Below are positions 59,701 to 64,000 of a DNA stretch of 64,000 nucleotides, piece after piece. Numbering within the stretch: position 1 is the stretch's first letter; the number at the start of each line of letters is the position of its first letter. A model generated the notes under the pieces. The model searched no databases and was not told the origin of the DNA. It saw only the letters and a program-made list of their open reading frames with translations. Origin of the DNA: Pomacea canaliculata (lineage: Eukaryota; Mollusca; Gastropoda; Architaenioglossa; Ampullariidae); contig NC_037590.1 in assembly GCF_003073045.1 (NCBI RefSeq), forward strand, positions 30,220,449 to 30,284,448. The letters are read 5' to 3'. Both the position numbers and the translations under genes were made by a program.

Positions 59701-62700
59701 AAATATTAAGAGAGAAAAATAGATATGAATTTACCAAAAGAAGATGCAATGTTAAATTTGTTTGCAACAGTACTATTCCCAGTACAGTAGCTTATTTCCA
59801 CAAAGTACATAATCCTTTGTCTTTTGACCAGCACATCTAGTTTCATTAAATCCAACATTGTTAAACCTAACTGCTTTAGCTCTTTACAAATCATCTTCAA
59901 GCTTTTGACCTGGATACCAGCAGTTGTTGAATATGAATACTAAAGATAAAGTGCAAGCTTGACATCCGGAAGTTATTACTTAAAATTCAGACTTAATGAA
60001 TCATAATAACGTGTACATTGCAAGTGCAGAAGTCTTTTTTAAGTTTGTGAAATGTTTTGTATCAGTATGCTCTTTGTTTGCATTCAGCGCAAATTGAACT
60101 GTTGTTAACAACCTTATCAAGTTTTAAAGTTGATCTCTGCAAACTTTTTATAAACATATAAATTGTCTGTTAACATGATTCCTGTTAGTCTGTTTGAGTG
60201 CGAGGAAAACTGATAATTTATGTCTGTGTCAAGCAGAACGATTGGGAAATTCCACAAGGAAGTGGTGAATTTATGCATCATTTCAATGTTTGCATTCATT
60301 TAATCCCAATAAAACAAATATACTGTGTGCCTGTGAAATGTTTATGCAATTTTTATCTTCACCACCACGACAGCCACTACCACCCAGCCACCACCACAGC
60401 CACTACCACCCAGCCACCACCACAACCACCAGAGAGACATGCACCTACATATCTTTAAATAATATAACTGTTTCAGGAAGGAGGATTCTACAGTGCTGAA
60501 GATGCAGATTCACTGCTGACAGCAGATTCCGAGGAGAAAAAAGAAGGGGCTTTCTATGTTTGGGAATGGGATGAGTTGCACTCTCTTCTAAAGGACAGAG
60601 TTAGTGGAGCTGACAGTCCTTTGCTGGCTGAAGTTTTCTGTCATCATTATGGCTGTGAGAAGAAGGGGAACGTGGATCCATTGCAGGTAGTGTTCAGTGT
60701 TATGTATCCACATGTAATATCTGGCTCATGAATTTTATAGGGTTTCTTAGCTTCAAGGTTGAAAACTTCAGCTTTACATTATAAACCATGAAGACAGTGC
60801 AGGAAATGTACCTGCATAGGTGGACAGTCAGATAAATGAGACCATGAATTGTTTACACATGTTGACTTAAATTGATCTGAACCATAGCTCAAGCTTCAAT
60901 CAAAACATGTTCATATCCCATTTATATGTTGTAATACTGTAATGTGCTTGCAAATAATATGAATAAAAACATCAACCAGTTGATAATCATTGTCATATTT
61001 AAATATAGCTTTGTATAATTCATTGTGTTCTATAGGATCCTCATGAAGAGCTTATACACAAAAATGTGCTGATTGTGAGAGGAAGTGTGCAGGAAACAGC
61101 CGTCAAATTTGGGATGGATGAAGAGAAAGTAAATACAGCACTGGCCAAATGTCACCAGATTCTTTACCAGGAAAGACAGAGGAGGCCTAGACCTCATCTT
61201 GATGACAAAATGGTAGCTGCGTGGAATGGTGAATGCATATTATCTTTGCATACATGTAAAGATTATGATCGTGATGATGATTATTTTTCATTTCTCTTTA
61301 GTCACATATTACAGCTGTTGCACTCTTCAAAAAATAATTTCATTAAAAAAAATTCTAAATGTTTATGTCTTTGGGAAGAAATTATTTTCTTACAGGACTT
61401 GAAGTATTTCTGTGGATTTGTGTCTGCAGGATTAATGGTGTCAGGGATGGCACGTGGTGGTCAGGTGCTTGGAGATGCAACATTAACAGCACATGCTATA
61501 AAGGCAGCTGAGTTTCTGAAAACTTACCTCTTTATAGAGGAAAGCAACACACTCTTGCGTAGCTGTTATGCAGGCATGGAGGGTATAGTTACTCAGCTGT
61601 AAGTAGAAAGGGTGCATGACAAGAGTCTGTCTTCCCATGGAATTAGCTGTCAGCATTCATAGCAAATGATGATGATAATGAGAGAAATTATCTGCATGCT
61701 AGACAGATTTTGCATCTTTTTTATTACTGTGGCAGGAAGAGACCCATTGAAGGGTTTGCTGATGACTATGCCTTTGTGATTCGGGGCTTGCTGGACCTTT
61801 TTGAGTGCAGTCAGGAAATTCAATGGCTTCAGTTGGCAGAGAGACTACAGTTTCGACAGGATGAACTTTTCTGGGATGAGGAAGGAGGCGGCTACTATAA
61901 TAGTCAGAGCAAAGATCCATCTATAGTCATCAGGATGAAGGAAGGCAGGTCACTTCTAAAACTTAGTAGATTGATGTAGAGTTTATATGCTTTATCTCTT
62001 TAGACAGTGCCAAAGTATGTTCTTGAAATATATTTGTTGTTATGGTTGTTGCTGGTTATAATTAGAATTATGGGTATGATTTGAAGGCTATAAATGTGCT
62101 CGAACTTTACTTTCAGACCAAGATGGTGCAGAACCGAGCCCTAATTCTGTGGCGTGCATGAACTTGCTCCGTCTGTCAAACCTTTTGGACAATCCAAGCA
62201 TGCAGGAAAAGGCTGTCTGCATCCTTAGGCTTTTCTCACACCACCTTGACACTGTTCCTGTTGCTGTTCCTGAGCTAGTTAGCTGTCTCACTTTTTATTT
62301 ACGCTCACCCAAACAGGTAGGCATAGTTGAGTTGGTTTTTGTAAATTTTATAAATACATAACCATTACCAAAGTAATAAAATATTTTTATATGTTTAATT
62401 GATTCATGTTAAATTTATAAATTAATAATATAACACCTTTTCTGTACAAGTTGTCACTGTCACTGTAATCTGTCAGAAAATGACCCAGGCCTTCCACTAC
62501 CCAGTACAAGCCTCAAGATTTGTGTCTTTGTGTTGCCTTGTGTTTACTATTTTTTTAGGTTGGCGTATGTGTGTGTGCGCATATAAGAGAAGATTAAAGA
62601 TTAGAATGAGAAAAATAGTTACCTTTTATTTCTTTTTGTTCTTATTTATCATGCTAATGTGTTGTGGTCAGTTTGCTGCAAGCATTTAGTGTCAATATTT

Positions 62701-63349
62701 TTTAAACTCTGTTTTGGTTTTTTAAAGTGCATTAAGCCTGCTACTCTAGTGGGGATGTGGGGTATATAAAACACTTATTACTATGATAATTACCTTGTAA
62801 CTTTTTATCTTAAATCTTGGTGGTGGGAGCAAATTAGAAAATCGGAGAGAAACAAAGCCATTGAACTGTTATCAAGCTTGATCATTATTGCACATCAGTG
62901 GCTTCTTGCCAGCTTTGTCACCATTATTGAACTTTTACAACTCAGTTTTTTTTTCACATCTGATTACGTGTGATTTTATTTTTACTGTATTTGTTCTGTA
63001 GAAGCTGCTTCTGAGCTTTGTGGAAAAAAATGTTAGAAGATGCAAACCAATTTACCTACCTTAGACAAGTATAAAATCTTACTGCTTGTATATTTTTGTT
63101 TTTCAGATAATTATTGTGGGTCCTAGTGAAGGAGAAGACACCAAGGAAATGCTACATGCTGTTCACAGTCGGTTTATCCCAAACAAAATATTAGTTGTGA
63201 CTGATGGTATAGCTAAAAACTGTCTGCATGGGAAACTTGGGCTGTCCACGATTGATGGGAAAGCAACAGCCTATGTATGTGAAAACTTTGCTTGTGCTTC
63301 CCCAACAAACTCTCTTCAGGACTTTGAGAAACAACTAGACTTTTGTTGA
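53793..63349 (+). CDS. SPATA20: Spermatogenesis-associated protein 20, thioredoxin-fold protein
   Basis: Homologue of the YyaL/SPATA20 family: an N-terminal thioredoxin-like domain fused to an (alpha/alpha)6-barrel resembling sugar epimerases. Exons: 53793-53890, 54307-54526, 56002-56148, 56439-56637, 56967-57097, 58993-59097, 59542-59616, 60477-60686, 61036-61228, 61430-61598, 61736-61944, 62117-62316, 63107-63349. They sum to 2,199 nt, or 732 residues (human 786). Landmarks: [20 protein letters not shown], the CxxC pair Cys60-His-Trp-Cys63 in [109 protein letters not shown] and [11 protein letters not shown]. Intron 11 needs a GC donor (61945-61946) to keep frame. An upstream exon may extend the N-terminus. 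The molecular reaction is not established in the family. Confidence 0.95.
55185..55300 (+). repeat. Decayed LINE 3' fragment in SPATA20 intron 2
   Basis: The stretch TCACCACTCTCCTTCATTTT followed by CTGCACTGGCTACCCATC and TTCAGTACAAACTGTCC closely parallels the DNA at 57410-57475 that encodes the [22 protein letters not shown] segment of a LINE. This is a short, frameshifted piece of the same family. Confidence 0.6.
57280..58018 (+). mobile_element. LINE 3' fragment in SPATA20 intron 5
   Basis: The plus strand encodes [31 protein letters not shown] and [19 protein letters not shown], the C-terminal reverse-transcriptase tail of a CR1/Jockey-like LINE. Frameshifted ORF ends follow, then a 3' UTR with TATGCACTTTACAAATTTTG and an ATTATTATTATT tail. 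It is 5'-truncated, as usual for LINE insertions. It belongs to the same broad type as 44452-45283 but not the same family, judging by sequence. Confidence 0.8.
59334..59400 (+). pseudogene. Partial duplicate of SPATA20 exon 9 inside intron 6
   Basis: The stretch reads [19 protein letters not shown] in one frame. Exon 9 (from 61036) reads [19 protein letters not shown]. At DNA level about 60 bases match with few changes (AATGTGCTGATTGTGA is identical in both). The copy lacks exon 9's splice acceptor and its later part, and it lies upstream of exons 7-8, so it is not a usable alternative exon in the present model. Confidence 0.8.
60358..60436 (+). repeat. CCA-rich minisatellite beside SPATA20 exon 8
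   Basis: Two copies of a 27-bp unit of the type CAGCCACTACCACCCAGCCA plus CCACCAC lie 40 bases upstream of exon 8, within the pyrimidine-rich acceptor zone. Length variation could affect splicing; that is inference. Confidence 0.75.
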
Positions 63350-64000
63350 AAATTTGTAGTGATGAATCTTGGTGTGGGTGATGAACAAATTGGTAGAATG
63401 GATGCTTCTGAAAGTGTCAAGCTGAAACAGTGGACATGGCACAGTTGTGAGAACGAGGGTGACCAAAATAAATATTTTACAGTCAGCTGGAAAAGTAAGC
63501 GGGAATATTGAGTGTGGCTAAATGCTACACTATTTTTGGACAGGGGGGTGGATCTACTGAAAGTCTGGCCTTATTGTTGTATCATTTTAATATCTTTGTC
63601 ATATTAACCTAACCCAAATAAGTGACCATTCAGCAAATTTGTGATGCTTGTCATGTACAATTTTTTATATTATTATCTTAGTCATAGTAAGACAACTAGT
63701 TAAGACGTCAGTTCAGCTTTTATAACAACTATGCTATAGTGGTCTGCTTCTAAGAGTTTTTGATCATAGAAAGCAGTCTGCTGCATGTATGTGTATCAGT
63801 TTATGCATGGATATGGACAAGCACTTAATGCTAGGTCAAAGATCAGAGGAAGACACTAAACTAAATGATCACAGAGGACACAGTGGATAGAGGAGCTATG
63901 CAGTGTAACATGTCAGGCCCAATGAAGACATGGAGTTTTGTTGCAAGCATATTGTACATATAGAGAATGCAAGATTAAAACATATCCAGCGAAGTAAAAC
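63350..64000 (+). other. SPATA20 3' UTR and downstream DNA
   Basis: AT-rich, without further protein-like ORFs. A poly(A) signal AATAAA at 63467-63472 lies about 118 bases after the stop codon and is the best candidate for the transcript end. Nothing recognisable follows to the window edge. Confidence 0.6.

Noticed and set aside
1..64000. CRISPR arrays, prokaryotic operons or phage-like modules
   Set aside because: No regularly spaced direct repeats with unique spacers and no compact same-strand ORF clusters; the intron-rich architecture is eukaryotic throughout.

Overview
This window is eukaryotic nuclear DNA from an animal. It is AT-rich, its coding sequence is split into short exons with GT-AG introns, and it carries tRNA-derived SINEs, LINE tails and many DNA transposons. 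All six genes belong to families conserved across animals. The intron density and the repeat mix look lophotrochozoan, most likely a mollusc such as a gastropod. That placement is inference; no species-specific marker is visible.

Layout from left to right. (1) Minus strand, 202-3415: the 5' four exons of fructose-1,6-bisphosphatase; the rest lies beyond the left edge. (2) Plus strand, 4868-29461: a complete 39-exon katanin-interacting protein gene (KATNIP/KIAA0556), head-to-head with the FBP gene. The exon chain keeps phase throughout and gives 1,747 residues. (3) Minus strand, 32481-33329: COX6B, a three-exon cytochrome c oxidase subunit with a CX9C/CX10C pair, convergent with KATNIP. (4, 5) Minus strand, 36751-42074 and 48337-52300: two tandem MFSD13A/TMEM180-like transporter genes with matching five-exon structures. 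(6) Plus strand, 53793-63349: SPATA20, a thioredoxin-fold protein of 13 exons and 732 residues. It has one apparent GC-AG intron and a decayed copy of part of exon 9 in an upstream intron.

The genes are unrelated in function (gluconeogenesis, cilium/microtubule, respiration, transport, thioredoxin-fold/sugar-epimerase-like); there is no operon or pathway cluster. The only local relationship is the MFSD13A duplication.

Introns and intergenic DNA hold the most unusual material. A 631-bp element in KATNIP intron 13 has terminal inverted repeats of about 140 bp, each built from tandem 15-16-bp units, and 9-bp target duplications like those of Mutator-like elements. There are two Tigger/pogo-like relics, one beside a decayed THAP domain. 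Four hAT-type elements are present, three with perfect 8-bp target duplications, and one of these is nested in a LINE tail. There are also two SINEs, several LINE 3' fragments, a possible further hAT-like MITE and two unclassified inverted-repeat elements. I found no prokaryotic-type system, CRISPR array or rRNA/tRNA gene. The transposon structures and gene rearrangements are the parts most worth follow-up.
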